From: Kitasatospora kifunensis
GTDB lineage: Bacteria; Actinomycetota; Actinomycetes; Streptomycetales; Streptomycetaceae
Assembly (NCBI RefSeq): GCF_014203855.1
Contig: NZ_JACHJV010000004.1
Coordinates: 93,789 to 157,788, forward strand
Direction of reading: 5' to 3'
Length of the DNA: 64,000 nt
In this document: positions 49,276 to 57,131 of the stretch, in pieces
Numbering within the stretch: position 1 is the stretch's first letter
How the letters are laid out: each line of letters begins with the position of its first letter
Translations under genes and position numbers: made by a program
The notes under the pieces: generated by a model
The model's input: only the letters and a program-made list of their open reading frames with translations
Database searches by the model: none
Told to the model about the DNA's origin: nothing

Positions 49276-49895
49276 CCGGCCTGGACGCACTGGCCGCGCA
49301 CCTGGGATGGGACAGCCCCAGGCATCGGGACAGCTGCGTTGCCACCGGTTGGGAGGTCGACTACCGCCAGGACCCCGACCGCGACCGGCACGACTCCGCC
49401 AGCCACGGCTGCGCCGCTGAGGAGTGCAGCCACCGGGACACCTTCCGCCGCCTGCAGATGCGCATCTTCTGCCGGGCCTGCGGGGCGGCCACCCTCCTGA
49501 CCGCCGAGGAGCCGAGGGAGCACGGCCTGCGCACCACTGCCCAGCTCGGATACGGCACGGCCCCGCGGAAGGTCGCCGGGCTGTGGGTCTTCACCGGGCC
49601 GCCGCCGGAGCTCGGCCTGCTCAGCGACCGGCCCGGCGAGCCGATCTGGCACTTGGTCACCCGGCGAGCCACCGACAGGCTGGAACCCGGCGACGTCCTC
49701 GGCTGCGCCTGGCCGGCCGTCGGGCCGCGCGGCGGGAGCGGATTCCGTGCGGCCGCCGAGCCGACGACCCTCGGTACGCCGCAGTGGGACCGGCCCGCTT
49801 CCCGGGTCTTCGCCCAGCACGCCACCCAGCACTTCCCGACCCTGCCCGCTGCCGTGAGTTGGATCGGCGCAACCGTGAAGGAGACCTCTCGATGA
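49272..49895 (+). CDS. hypothetical cysteine/histidine-rich protein
   Basis: Encodes 207 aa. It begins with an alpha-helical start (GLDALAAHLGWDSPRHRD), then a C/H-rich region (HGCAAEECSHRDTF...RIFCRACGAATLL) that could form a zinc site. A central DRPGEPIWHLVTRRATDR and a C-terminal ATQHFPTLPAAVSWIG segment follow. The start overlaps a 23-codon leader and the stop overlaps the next gene (ATGA). Confidence 0.6.
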   Translation: MTGLDALAAHLGWDSPRHRDSCVATGWEVDYRQDPDRDRHDSASHGCAAEECSHRDTFRRLQMRIFCRACGAATLLTAEEPREHGLRTTAQLGYGTAPRKVAGLWVFTGPPPELGLLSDRPGEPIWHLVTRRATDRLEPGDVLGCAWPAVGPRGGSGFRAAAEPTTLGTPQWDRPASRVFAQHATQHFPTLPAAVSWIGATVKETSR

Positions 49896-50272
49896 CCTCG
49901 AAGGAACAGTCCGCGCTCGCGGCTGGAGTCGACCCGCTGATCGTGGACCGGGTCCGGGAGATCTGCGCCCTGGCCGGACTGCCGTGGTCCGAGGCTGGGT
50001 ACGACCCCGGGGTCTACCTGGAGCCTTGTCCGGACGAGGGAGGCGAGGGCACCGCTTCCTTCGGCTGGCACCCGTCGCGGCGTCTGCAGGTCGTGGACAC
50101 CGACCTCGCAGCCGAACGCGGGGGGCTCGGGACGCTCGACCGCGCCCTTGGCGAGATGATGCAGCCGCTCCTGGCACGCATCTTCCGGGCCGGCGGACTG
50201 GAGGTCCGCCCGCACCCGGTGACCGACGAGGAGCTCATCTACAGCGTGCGAGGCCCCTCACCCAGCCGCTGA
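49892..50272 (+). CDS. hypothetical protein
   Basis: Encodes 126 aa starting MTSKEQSALAAGVDPLIVDR. Helical N-terminus, then YLEPCPDEGGEGTASFGWHP and a C-terminal LEVRPHPVTDEELIYSVRG. No recognised domain. Co-translated with the preceding gene and closed by a strong terminator. Confidence 0.6.
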   Translation: MTSKEQSALAAGVDPLIVDRVREICALAGLPWSEAGYDPGVYLEPCPDEGGEGTASFGWHPSRRLQVVDTDLAAERGGLGTLDRALGEMMQPLLARIFRAGGLEVRPHPVTDEELIYSVRGPSPSR

Positions 50273-50279
50273 CGAGCTT

Positions 50280-50335
50280 GGATATGACGGTGGGGCACTC
50301 GCGCAGCGACGCGCGAGTGCCCCACCGTCATATCC
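50280..50335 (+). terminator. 24-bp-stem terminator
   Basis: The arm starting GGATATGACGGTGGGGCACT at 50280-50303 pairs perfectly with 50312-50335 around an 8-nt loop. It ends the plus-strand accessory gene series. The rest of the 330-bp gap up to parB holds two parS-like sites and no gene. Confidence 0.85.
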
Positions 50336-50491
50336 AGGCGGGTAGACCCAGACGACCAGGTCGGCCGCCGCTCAGCGCCCGCGTTCTGCCACGTGGTAAC
50401 AGTTCGCCAGATGGGTGTTGGCCCGTCCGCAGGTCGCGGCGGTTACTCCACTGGGGATCGGCCAGTGACGGGCCCGAGGACCTGGACGCCC

Positions 50492-50506
50492 GTTTCCAGT
50501 GGAAAC
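50492..50506. promoter_or_regulatory. parS-like site 1
   Basis: GTTTCCAGTGGAAAC, arms GTTTCCA/TGGAAAC around a central G, 97 bp upstream of parB. Chromosomal streptomycete parS is GTTTCACGTGAAAC, so the form is related but distinct, as expected for a plasmid partition system. Confidence 0.8.
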
Positions 50507-50543
50507 CCGCATCTTTCACACGAAGGTGTGGCCACCGTCTAGC

Positions 50544-50558
50544 GTTTCCAGTGGAAAC
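50544..50558. promoter_or_regulatory. parS-like site 2
   Basis: GTTTCCAGTGGAAAC again, 52 bp from site 1 (about five helical turns) and extended to a longer palindrome by CTAGC and GCTAG. It lies 45 bp before parB, so ParB binding could also control the par genes. Confidence 0.85.
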
Positions 50559-50602
50559 GCTAGCCTCGCTTGGACGCAGGACGACGAGACGTAAGGAGAC
50601 CC

Positions 50603-52054
50603 GTGCCCCCTAAAACCAAGATCTACAGGACGCCCCTCAACCAGCCGACTCCGACGGAGGCGACCAAGCCGAAGCCGGTGGCCAGCATCAAGGTGATCAC
50701 CAGTCTGAAAGGGGTGTCCAGCGCGAAGGACTCGCTGTACCAGGACGGTGTCCGCCCCGGTGACACCGTCGAGCTGGACCTCGACACCCTGTGCCCGAGT
50801 CCCTTCAACCGCCGGGAGATGAAGGGCGTCGAGGAGCTGGCTGCCAGCATCGAGCAGGTAGGGCTGATCCACAACATCAGCTTCATCCCGGCTGACGTGT
50901 GGCTGGCTGAGTACCCCGACACCAAGGACAAGATCACCACGCCGAACGTCCTCCTGGTCGGTGAGCACCGGTGGCGGGCGTTCCAGCTCCTTGAGAGGAA
51001 GTCCATCCCTGCGGTGCTGCGCTCCGACCAGGTCGGCGAGGCTCGCTTGATCATCCTGATCGAGAACGTCCGGCGTTCCCAGCTCTCGATCCTGGAGGAG
51101 GCCGAGATCTACCGGGAGCTGCAGGACAGCGGGAAGTCCCTCGCGCAGATCGCCAAGGAGGTCGGCGAGACGGCCAAGGGCGCGCTGTCCAAGGGGACCG
51201 TCTCCAAGCGGCTCAAGCTGCTGTCACTGGACCCCCAGCTCTTGGACGCGCTGAGGGAGGGCAAGCTCCGGACCAGCGCCGCCGAGCACCTCGCCGACCT
51301 CTCCACGCCAGCGCAGCAGAAAGCCGCCCTGGCCCTGGTCCTGTCCGGGATGAACGCGATCGAGGCGTGCAACACGATACTGACGGCCCCGCAGGCCGAG
51401 GAGCCCGTCGATGCCGCCGAGGGCGTGGAGCCGGCGGTGGAGCCGGCGGCCGGGGACAGCACGGAGGGGCAGATCCCCGCGCAGCCGTCCGGCAGCGGCG
51501 CGCCGGCCCGCTCGACGGAGCCCAAGGCCGCGAAGACGTCGAAGGCACCGGCAGGTGGCAAGTCCTCGGCGGTGGCCGGCCTGGTCTCCTCCCGGTCGCG
51601 GGCCGAAGAGGTCATGGAGCGGGAGCGGAGAGAGGCTTCCGCCGACCGGGACGCGGCGTGCCAGAGGCTGGTGGAGAACCTGGACGTTATGGCGGCCGAG
51701 TCACAGGATGACCTGCTGCGGGTCTTCGCCGTCGCAGCCCTGCTGCCGCCCCAGCAGGCGCCAGCACAGCAGCGGGCGTTCAGGTGGCTGCAGGCTCTGG
51801 GGCGCAACAACGGCCACGCCAACGCCGCCGCCTTCTTCGACGCCGTCGGCAAGTCCCCCGACGAGAAGGAGGTGCGCGCCGCCGCGTTCGCGAGCGCCCT
51901 TGCGGCGTGCGAGCTGCGGACCGCCGGGCGCCGCCAGACGTGGGGCCCGCGGGAAGTCGGGCACGTGCAGTTCCTGATCGACGTGGCGCAGTACAAGCCG
52001 GAAACTGCCTGGGAGCTGCGGCAGGTCGGACTCAGCGCGGGAGGTGTGCAGTGA
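50603..52054 (+). CDS. parB: ParB-family partition protein
   Basis: Encodes 483 aa from GTG 50603 with AAGGAG upstream. The ParB N-terminal motif is clear: VLLVGEHRWRAFQLL (about residues 116-130), equivalent to GERRxRA, and the ENxxRxxL counterpart IENVRRSQLSILEE (about 152-165). A helix-turn-helix follows (GKSLAQIAKEVGETAKGALS ... TVSKRLKLL). A long alanine/proline linker and a distinct C-terminal helical domain complete the protein. Three parS-like sites flank the operon and the ParA gene overlaps its stop by 4 bp. Confidence 0.9.
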   Translation: MPPKTKIYRTPLNQPTPTEATKPKPVASIKVITSLKGVSSAKDSLYQDGVRPGDTVELDLDTLCPSPFNRREMKGVEELAASIEQVGLIHNISFIPADVWLAEYPDTKDKITTPNVLLVGEHRWRAFQLLERKSIPAVLRSDQVGEARLIILIENVRRSQLSILEEAEIYRELQDSGKSLAQIAKEVGETAKGALSKGTVSKRLKLLSLDPQLLDALREGKLRTSAAEHLADLSTPAQQKAALALVLSGMNAIEACNTILTAPQAEEPVDAAEGVEPAVEPAAGDSTEGQIPAQPSGSGAPARSTEPKAAKTSKAPAGGKSSAVAGLVSSRSRAEEVMERERREASADRDAACQRLVENLDVMAAESQDDLLRVFAVAALLPPQQAPAQQRAFRWLQALGRNNGHANAAAFFDAVGKSPDEKEVRAAAFASALAACELRTAGRRQTWGPREVGHVQFLIDVAQYKPETAWELRQVGLSAGGVQ

Positions 52055-52959
52055 AGGCGCTCCCGAGGAAGATCACCGACAAGGGGTTCCGGCCGGATGG
52101 CCGCAACTGGCCGCTGATCGTCTCGTTCATGATCGACTGCGGTGGATCGACCAAGTCGAGCACGGGGACGGCCCTTGCGGTCGAGGCTGCGCGGCGCGGC
52201 TATCGCGGCCTCTACCTGGACCTCGACGCCAACAGGTCCGGGTCGAGGGTCCTGGGCTATGACGACACCGCGCTTGAGGGCCGTCCGACGGTTGCCGACC
52301 TGGTCGTCGGCAAGGCCACCTTGGACGAGGTCGCCGTGCCGGCGCGGGTCAGGATCGGGCCTGGATACAAGGAGAACGCGTTCGAGACCATCCCGAACCT
52401 GCGACTCCTGCCCGCTTCCCGAGACCTGTCGGGTGCGGACACCACGATCGCGGTCGGGAGCTACGGCGACTGGTTCGTCAACCTCATGCACAACTACGAA
52501 GGTGACGACGAAGTTCTCTGGGCCGACTTCCCCGCCAAGTACGGCAAGCTGCCGTACTCGGTGGCCCGGATGATGGACGAGAGCGATGCCCTGATCCCCT
52601 CGGTGCGGGCTGACCCGAAGGACCTCAAGCTGGTCCCGGACCTGTTCACGGAGCTGGAGGATATCCGGGCGAAGAACGCGGGCAACCGCTTCGTCCCGGG
52701 CCGTCCTACGGTGAGTCACATGGTCTTGACTAGTACTCCGACTGCCAGCTACACCGAGGCGCTGCCCCAGCGTGCGATCGACCTGGCGGAGAATCTGTAC
52801 GGGCACCTCCTGCTGCCCTACGTCCGCTACTCGGCGGAGGCGAAGAAGATCTACGAGAGCGACTGCCCGATCGAGTACCTGGCGCCGCACTCGTACCCGG
52901 CGGAGGACTACCGGAAGATCGTCACCGCGTTGGGCTTCGAGAGGCGCCCTGCTGCCTGA
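52051..52959 (+). CDS. parA: ParA-like partition ATPase with atypical P-loop
   Basis: Encodes 302 aa from GTG 52051, overlapping the parB stop (GTGA). The P-loop is DCGGSTKSSTGTALAVEAAR (about residues 28-47): it retains GG...KSST but differs from the usual KGGVGKT by lacking the first lysine. Later segments GLYLDLDANRSGSRVLG and a NLRLLPASRDLSG block fit a ParA/MinD-like fold. Its order after parB is the reverse of the usual parA-parB. Some drift in the signature lysine suggests altered nucleotide kinetics or another ParA subgroup. It would position plasmid copies together with ParB and parS. Confidence 0.8.
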   Translation: MKALPRKITDKGFRPDGRNWPLIVSFMIDCGGSTKSSTGTALAVEAARRGYRGLYLDLDANRSGSRVLGYDDTALEGRPTVADLVVGKATLDEVAVPARVRIGPGYKENAFETIPNLRLLPASRDLSGADTTIAVGSYGDWFVNLMHNYEGDDEVLWADFPAKYGKLPYSVARMMDESDALIPSVRADPKDLKLVPDLFTELEDIRAKNAGNRFVPGRPTVSHMVLTSTPTASYTEALPQRAIDLAENLYGHLLLPYVRYSAEAKKIYESDCPIEYLAPHSYPAEDYRKIVTALGFERRPAA

Positions 52960-52969
52960 TCCGCCGCCA

Positions 52970-53028
52970 GAAACGCCAGATGGCCCCTCGGACCGACGTG
53001 GTCGGTCCGAGGGGCCATCTGGCGTTTC
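52970..53028 (+). terminator. 28-bp-stem terminator after parA
   Basis: A perfect 28-bp stem (52970-52997 and 53001-53028) around GTG, starting GAAACGCCAGATGGCCCCTC. It lies between parA and the convergent GGDEF gene and overlaps the third parS-like site. Confidence 0.85.
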
Positions 53029-53038
53029 CAGTGGAAAC
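53024..53038. promoter_or_regulatory. parS-like site 3, overlapping the terminator
   Basis: GTTTCCAGTGGAAAC at 53024-53038. Its first half is also the right-hand end of the terminator stem, so ParB binding and terminator folding might compete. Confidence 0.8.
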
Positions 53039-53047
53039 GGCGGGGTG

Positions 53048-53761
53048 TCAGGCCGCGAGCCGCAGCAGCTCGCGCAGGGCCAGGGTGATGCGGCGCGGCA
53101 GCGAGGGTCGGCGGCCGCGGCGGCCGCGGCCCTTGGCGCGGTACATGGCGGCATCGGCTTTCCCTAGGATCCCGGAGAGGGCGTGCTTCTCGGCGGTGAC
53201 CGTCTTCGCGGCGCCGACAGACGCGCCGATCGGCAGGAGGCGCCCGCGGTACTCGACCGGCTGCGCCAGGATCTGCCGCAGCTCGGCCACACGCCCGTCG
53301 AGGTCTTCGCCGGTGTAGGGGACAGCGACGACGAACTCGTCACCACCGAGCCGCCCGGCGCCGCCGCGCGGGCCGCACCAGCCGGCCAGACGCTGGGCGG
53401 TGGCGGCCAGGACGGCGTCGCCGGCGGCGTGGCCGTACGTGTCGTTGACGGCCTTGAACTCGTCCAGGTCGCAGAGGAAGACCGTGGTGGGCCCCTCGGC
53501 GACGAGCCGCTCGGCGAACTCCGTCCACCCGGCTCGTGTGGCCAGGCCGGTGACGGGGTCGCGGCGGGCGGTGTGGAGCTTGGCGGCCAGCTGCTCCCGG
53601 TCCTCCAGGAGCTCCTGGAGGACCGGGAGCAGGTCGGCGAGGTCCTGGTGGACGAGCCGGGCGACGGATGCGCGGTCGTCGCCGCCCAGGGAGGCCAGGG
53701 CGCGGGAGTGGATGTCGAGGTGGTGCCGGGCGCGGTCCAGCAGATCGGCCGGGGCGGTCAT
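53048..53761 (-). CDS. diguanylate cyclase-like GGDEF protein
   Basis: Encodes 237 aa, ATG start. The first 70 residues are helical (ARHHLDIHSRALASLGGDD). The C-terminal domain holds DPVTGLATRAGWTEF and VFLCDLDEFKAVNDTYGHAAGD. GRLGGDEFVVAVPY (about residues 132-145) carries the intact GG(D/E)EF active-site motif. A catalytic enzyme would make c-di-GMP, which in Streptomyces acts through BldD to control development. There is no obvious sensor or membrane domain, so regulation is likely at expression level. It is convergent with parA. Confidence 0.85.
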   Translation of the reverse strand: MTAPADLLDRARHHLDIHSRALASLGGDDRASVARLVHQDLADLLPVLQELLEDREQLAAKLHTARRDPVTGLATRAGWTEFAERLVAEGPTTVFLCDLDEFKAVNDTYGHAAGDAVLAATAQRLAGWCGPRGGAGRLGGDEFVVAVPYTGEDLDGRVAELRQILAQPVEYRGRLLPIGASVGAAKTVTAEKHALSGILGKADAAMYRAKGRGRRGRRPSLPRRITLALRELLRLAA

Positions 53762-53815
53762 GGTGATGGTGTTCCTCTCCGTGCTCGTGCGGGGGCGTGG
53801 CGCGTCGGCTGGTTG

Positions 53816-53878
53816 TCAGTTCCTGGGCGGCGGGTGGTCGGGTGGGGCCGGAAGGCCGGTGTTGTGGGTGTCGGTCAT
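53816..53878 (-). CDS. 20-residue small ORF
   Basis: ATG 53878 follows AGGAACC at a plausible spacing. The peptide is MTDTHNTGLPAPPDHPPPRN and ends in TGA 54 bp before the GGDEF start. It may be a leader or small unstructured protein of that gene. Evidence is limited to the ribosome-binding site and position. Confidence 0.3.
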   Translation of the reverse strand: MTDTHNTGLPAPPDHPPPRN

Positions 53879-53966
53879 GATGGTGGTTCCTGCTCTGCTG
53901 ATGCGGGCTGGGAAGCTCGGGGCGGCCGGATTTGCTGCCAGGCGGTGCGGCCGCCCCGAGGCGGAT

Positions 53967-54599
53967 TCAGGACTGGTTGTCGTGCGCGGCCGAGCCAAGG
54001 GGGGTCGGGCCGGTCTCGAAGCTCAGCCGGGCCATGTCCATGTAGAGCGCGGTCTCGTGCAGCTCTTCGGCGTGCTCGGCGTCGTCCCGCTCGTCGCGGC
54101 GCGCGTACCGGTCTGCCAGCAGGTTGAAGAGGCTGGTGAGTGCGCCGAGCAGGCGCGCGTCGCGAAGGGCCTCGACCTTGGCGTCCAGGTCGGCGTTCGG
54201 TTGCTGCAGGTCGAAGTGCAGTTGGCCGATGGCGATGGCGGCCTCTGCGGCCCAGTCGTCTTCCTCGGGGGTGCCGGGGCGGCCGTCGGTGTCCGGCTTG
54301 CTCAGGTCGACCATCGGCAGCTCGCCCGTCTCGGGGCCGGTGGTGGAGTCCTGGCGGGCCGGGCGCAGTGCGGTGCGCACGATCTGGCCGGCTCCGAGGG
54401 AGGCGATCGCGCCGAGGTAGAGCATCGGGGAGGCGTGGCTGGTGGCGGTCTGCCAGAGGAATTCGCCGAGGAGGACCCCGGCGACGACGTCGCTCGTGAC
54501 GCTGAGGGTACGGCCGAGGGTGTTGAGCCGGGTGACGGCCGTGGCGGCCGGATCGGCGGTGGTGTGGCTGCGGTGGCGGTCGATGATGCGGATGGTCAT
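53967..54599 (-). CDS. hypothetical membrane protein
   Basis: Encodes 210 aa from ATG 54599 with GAGGAC upstream; the longer reading to 54716 would cross the promoter repeat. Two membrane helices (about residues 34-52 and 57-75) precede an acidic, helical cytoplasmic half with DDWAAEAAIAIGQLHFDLQQ. No family recognised. Possibly in one transcript with the small ORF and the GGDEF gene, though these lie further downstream. Confidence 0.6.
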   Translation of the reverse strand: MTIRIIDRHRSHTTADPAATAVTRLNTLGRTLSVTSDVVAGVLLGEFLWQTATSHASPMLYLGAIASLGAGQIVRTALRPARQDSTTGPETGELPMVDLSKPDTDGRPGTPEEDDWAAEAAIAIGQLHFDLQQPNADLDAKVEALRDARLLGALTSLFNLLADRYARRDERDDAEHAEELHETALYMDMARLSFETGPTPLGSAAHDNQS

Positions 54600-54690
54600 G
54601 AAGTCCTCGCTCTCGAAGTGGGCCGGGCGCCCTGCCCGGTCTCTCGCACTGTCCCGTGGGGCAGTTGGCGGTGTGTCAGAAGACTCGCAC

Positions 54691-54723
54691 TCGTTAAGTG
54701 AGATTGTCAACCTCACTCAACGA
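54691..54723. promoter_or_regulatory. imperfect inverted repeat, operator candidate
   Basis: TCGTTAAGTGAG (54691-54702) and CTCACTCAACGA (54712-54723) are complementary except at one position. A TTGACA on the minus strand lies between them, which suits a repressed promoter for the membrane gene starting at 54599. Confidence 0.45.
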
Positions 54724-54774
54724 GATGGCTCGTGAGTCACCTGCCGCCACGACGACGGCCAGGCGCTGCCCCAC

Positions 54775-54838
54775 ACCGATCCCGCCGGATCACGGCCCGA
54801 GCAGCGGAAGCTCGGCACCGCGATCGGGCGGGATCGGT
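54775..54838 (-). terminator. nested hairpin, likely terminator of the minus-strand gene ending at 54838
   Basis: ACCGATCCCGCC (54775-54786) pairs with GGCGGGATCGGT (54827-54838), and an inner CCGAGC/GCTCGG pair (54797-54802, 54810-54815) lies inside the 40-nt loop. Confidence 0.6.
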
Positions 54839-55296
54839 CAGTCGGCGTGCCGGAGTTGGTCGGGCGCGAGCACCGCCCAGCCCCAGAAGAACTCCAGGAC
54901 ACGGCCCCGGAGGCGCGCGACGACGTAGGTGCCGTTGCTCTGCCGCGCCACCACGCGGCCCCGGCGGCCGGCATAGCGGCCCGCGGTGACGCTCACCCAG
55001 TCCGTGGCAGCGAAGACGCCGGGCAGCCGGACCGGGTGGCCCGCGCTGTCGATGACGTCGCGCAGGCGCAGGTAGCGGGCGAGCGCGGGGAGGTCCAGGA
55101 GTTCACCGTCCTCGACCCAGTCCCGGGCGATCTGCCGATCGGCGGCGAGGTCGTCCGCGACCACTCGCAGCGCCGCAGCGACCGCGCCGGAGCCGAGCGC
55201 CTCCAGGGCGGTACGGGACGGGCGCGTCGGGTCGGCGATGTAGGCGATCCGCTCGGGGCGGGCTCGGCGGGTGCTGCGCACGGTGGTGCTCCTCAC
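54838..55296 (-). CDS. hypothetical protein
   Basis: Encodes 152 aa from GTG 55296, overlapping the previous stop (GTGA). The middle is helical (ALRVVADDLAADRQIARDWV) with a strand-rich C-terminal part (FAATDWVSVTAGRYAGRRGR ... VVARLRGRVLEFFWGWAVLA). The C-terminal region, with YAGRRGRVVARQSNGTYVV, recalls a KOW-type small barrel. Function unknown. Coupled to the upstream zinc-ribbon gene. Confidence 0.6.
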   Translation of the reverse strand: MRSTTVRSTRRARPERIAYIADPTRPSRTALEALGSGAVAAALRVVADDLAADRQIARDWVEDGELLDLPALARYLRLRDVIDSAGHPVRLPGVFAATDWVSVTAGRYAGRRGRVVARQSNGTYVVARLRGRVLEFFWGWAVLAPDQLRHAD

Positions 55297-55895
55297 TGCT
55301 GGTGGGGCGGACGGGTGACCTGGAGGCCGGATCCGCCCGACTGCTCCCAGGCGGCGTTCCGGACCTGCTGGCGGCTGTGGCAGTCGGGGCAAGGCCTCGG
55401 GTCGGGGTTCGCGATGATCCCCTCAGCCCGGCAGGTCAGGCAGCGCTGCACGCCGTTCGGGTCGCCAGGGTCAGCGATCGGGGCGGGCAGAGCTGGCAGC
55501 AGGCCGGCCGCCCGGGCGGCCACGACCTCTTGGCGCAGGTAGGCACGGGGGCCACCCTCGGCGGCCCACTGAGGGCTGGCTGGGCCGTGCCCACCGAGGT
55601 GCGCACCGTGCTGCTGGTCGTACAGCTGGACCAAGCACCCGGCGTGGGCGGCGGCACCCACGGCCTGGTCGTCGCGGTCGGCGTCCATCGTGATCGACAA
55701 GAGGTCGAGCGTGGCGGCGCGGTGCAGCAGGCCGAGGCGCTCGTCGGTGGGCCGGTTGCCGAGCTGGGCACGCAGTCGCAGCCACAGCGCGAAGCTGTAG
55801 CCGGCGGGGTCGGCGATCGGCGGCAGGTCGTCGGGCAGCTGCCCGTAGGTGGCGGTCGGGGAAGGGGCGTCGAACTCGATCACGGGGTCTCCCAT
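55293..55895 (-). CDS. hypothetical protein with C-terminal zinc ribbon
   Basis: Encodes 200 aa from ATG 55895. It is a soluble protein with helical N-terminal and central parts (DERLGLLHRAATLDLLSITM ... AVGAAAHAGCLVQLYD). A zinc-ribbon-like C-terminus reads QRCLTCRAEG and PCPDCHSRQQ. No known family. Translationally coupled to the next gene. Confidence 0.6.
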   Translation of the reverse strand: MGDPVIEFDAPSPTATYGQLPDDLPPIADPAGYSFALWLRLRAQLGNRPTDERLGLLHRAATLDLLSITMDADRDDQAVGAAAHAGCLVQLYDQQHGAHLGGHGPASPQWAAEGGPRAYLRQEVVAARAAGLLPALPAPIADPGDPNGVQRCLTCRAEGIIANPDPRPCPDCHSRQQVRNAAWEQSGGSGLQVTRPPHQQ

Positions 55896-55963
55896 GAAGA
55901 AGGTGGCCCGCCCTGGAGAGGGTGAGCCACCGGGATCTGACGTCGGGTCGGTGTCGGGAAAGG

Positions 55964-57019
55964 TCAGGTGTACTCGGTCAGGTCCACCGCCTCCACCGGC
56001 TCGGTCTCGGGGACGGCCAAGGCCTTCTTCGCCTTCGCCGCCTGCTTGCGGCCGCGCTGGCCGGCCGCGCGCCGCTTGGCGATGCGCTCCTGGCGCGCCC
56101 GCTCGGCCGCCTCCCCGCGCAGCCGGGCCTGCTCGGCCTTGTGGGAGCGGGCGGCAGCCGCTTCCGCCGCCTTGTGCTCGCGCAGTCGCTGGGCCTCGTC
56201 GGCCTTGTGCTGCCGGGCGGACGCGATCTCGAACGCCTTGGACTCGCGGACGCGCTGTGCCTCCGCCCGCCCCTCGGCTCGGGTCTGCACGGCTTCGTTG
56301 CGCTTGGCTTCGGCCTGGGCGGCCTGGTGCTCACGCACCCGCTGCGCCTCGGTGTGGGCCCGCTCGGTGGCGATGTCCTTGATCCTGCCGTCGACCGCGC
56401 GGCCGCCGACCTTGACGCTGTCCCGGGCCAGCCCCAGGCCCTCGGTGCCGACCTTGGCGACCGAGGAGGTGGTGGTGGCCACGGCCCCGGCGATCTGTCC
56501 GGCCGCTCCGGCGACCGTGCCCACCGTGCTGACCGTCGCGGCGACGGTGTTCACGCTGGCGGCCAGCAGGTTGATCGAGGCGGTCAGGGCTCCGGAGCCG
56601 CCGCCCACCCGGCGCGCGGGGACCGTGGGTGCGGCAGGAAGCACCTTGCCGGTCTTGGCGGCAGTGGCCGCAGCGCCCTTGGCCAGCGCTCCGCCCTTCG
56701 CGCCTCCCTTGGGCTCCGCCATTGAGTTCTTGGCGATGACCGTCTTGATCGTGACGGCCTTGCCGTCCCGGCCGCGGACGGAGAGCTGGACCTTGCCCTC
56801 GTCGGCGAAGCGGACCCGGTTGACGACGTCGGCCGGGATGTGGGGGCTGGTGAACTGGTGGCCGGAGCGGCACTTGATGGTGGCCTGCTCGTCGGTGTGC
56901 TTCCTGGGGTAGAGCAGCTGGTGGTTGGTGGTGCCGCCGCACCTGGGGCAGGCGATCACCTGTCCGTTGGCGGTGATCGGCCCCGCGGTGGCCATCGCCT
57001 TCCTCGCGAAGAAGGGCAC
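55964..57019 (-). CDS. hypothetical protein with zinc ribbon and long coiled coil
   Basis: Encodes 351 aa from GTG 57019 with AGAGAGG upstream. It begins with a zinc-ribbon-like region (VIACPRCGGTTNHQLLYPRK ... IKCRSGHQFTSP), then a threonine/serine/valine-rich hydrophobic stretch (about residues 130-180, SINLLAASVNTVAATVSTVG). A 170-residue charged coiled coil follows (about residues 190-330, RAHTEAQRVREHQAAQAEA). It resembles Spd-type plasmid-spread proteins in its hydrophobic-plus-coil layout. It lies next to the conjugation genes. Confidence 0.65.
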   Translation of the reverse strand: MPFFARKAMATAGPITANGQVIACPRCGGTTNHQLLYPRKHTDEQATIKCRSGHQFTSPHIPADVVNRVRFADEGKVQLSVRGRDGKAVTIKTVIAKNSMAEPKGGAKGGALAKGAAATAAKTGKVLPAAPTVPARRVGGGSGALTASINLLAASVNTVAATVSTVGTVAGAAGQIAGAVATTTSSVAKVGTEGLGLARDSVKVGGRAVDGRIKDIATERAHTEAQRVREHQAAQAEAKRNEAVQTRAEGRAEAQRVRESKAFEIASARQHKADEAQRLREHKAAEAAAARSHKAEQARLRGEAAERARQERIAKRRAAGQRGRKQAAKAKKALAVPETEPVEAVDLTEYT

Positions 57020-57131
57020 GTCGTAGTCCTCTCTGGTCGAGCTGGTGGTGCGGGCCGTGCTGCCAGTCGGCCTCGGCGGCCGCCGCATCCCCGCCGCGCG
57101 GGCGGGGTCGGCGGCCACCGAGACCGGTCGG

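Noticed and set aside
51109..53154. 681-codon minus-strand frame opposite parB and parA
   Set aside because: It crosses the terminator and parS sites and is antisense to well-supported partition genes.
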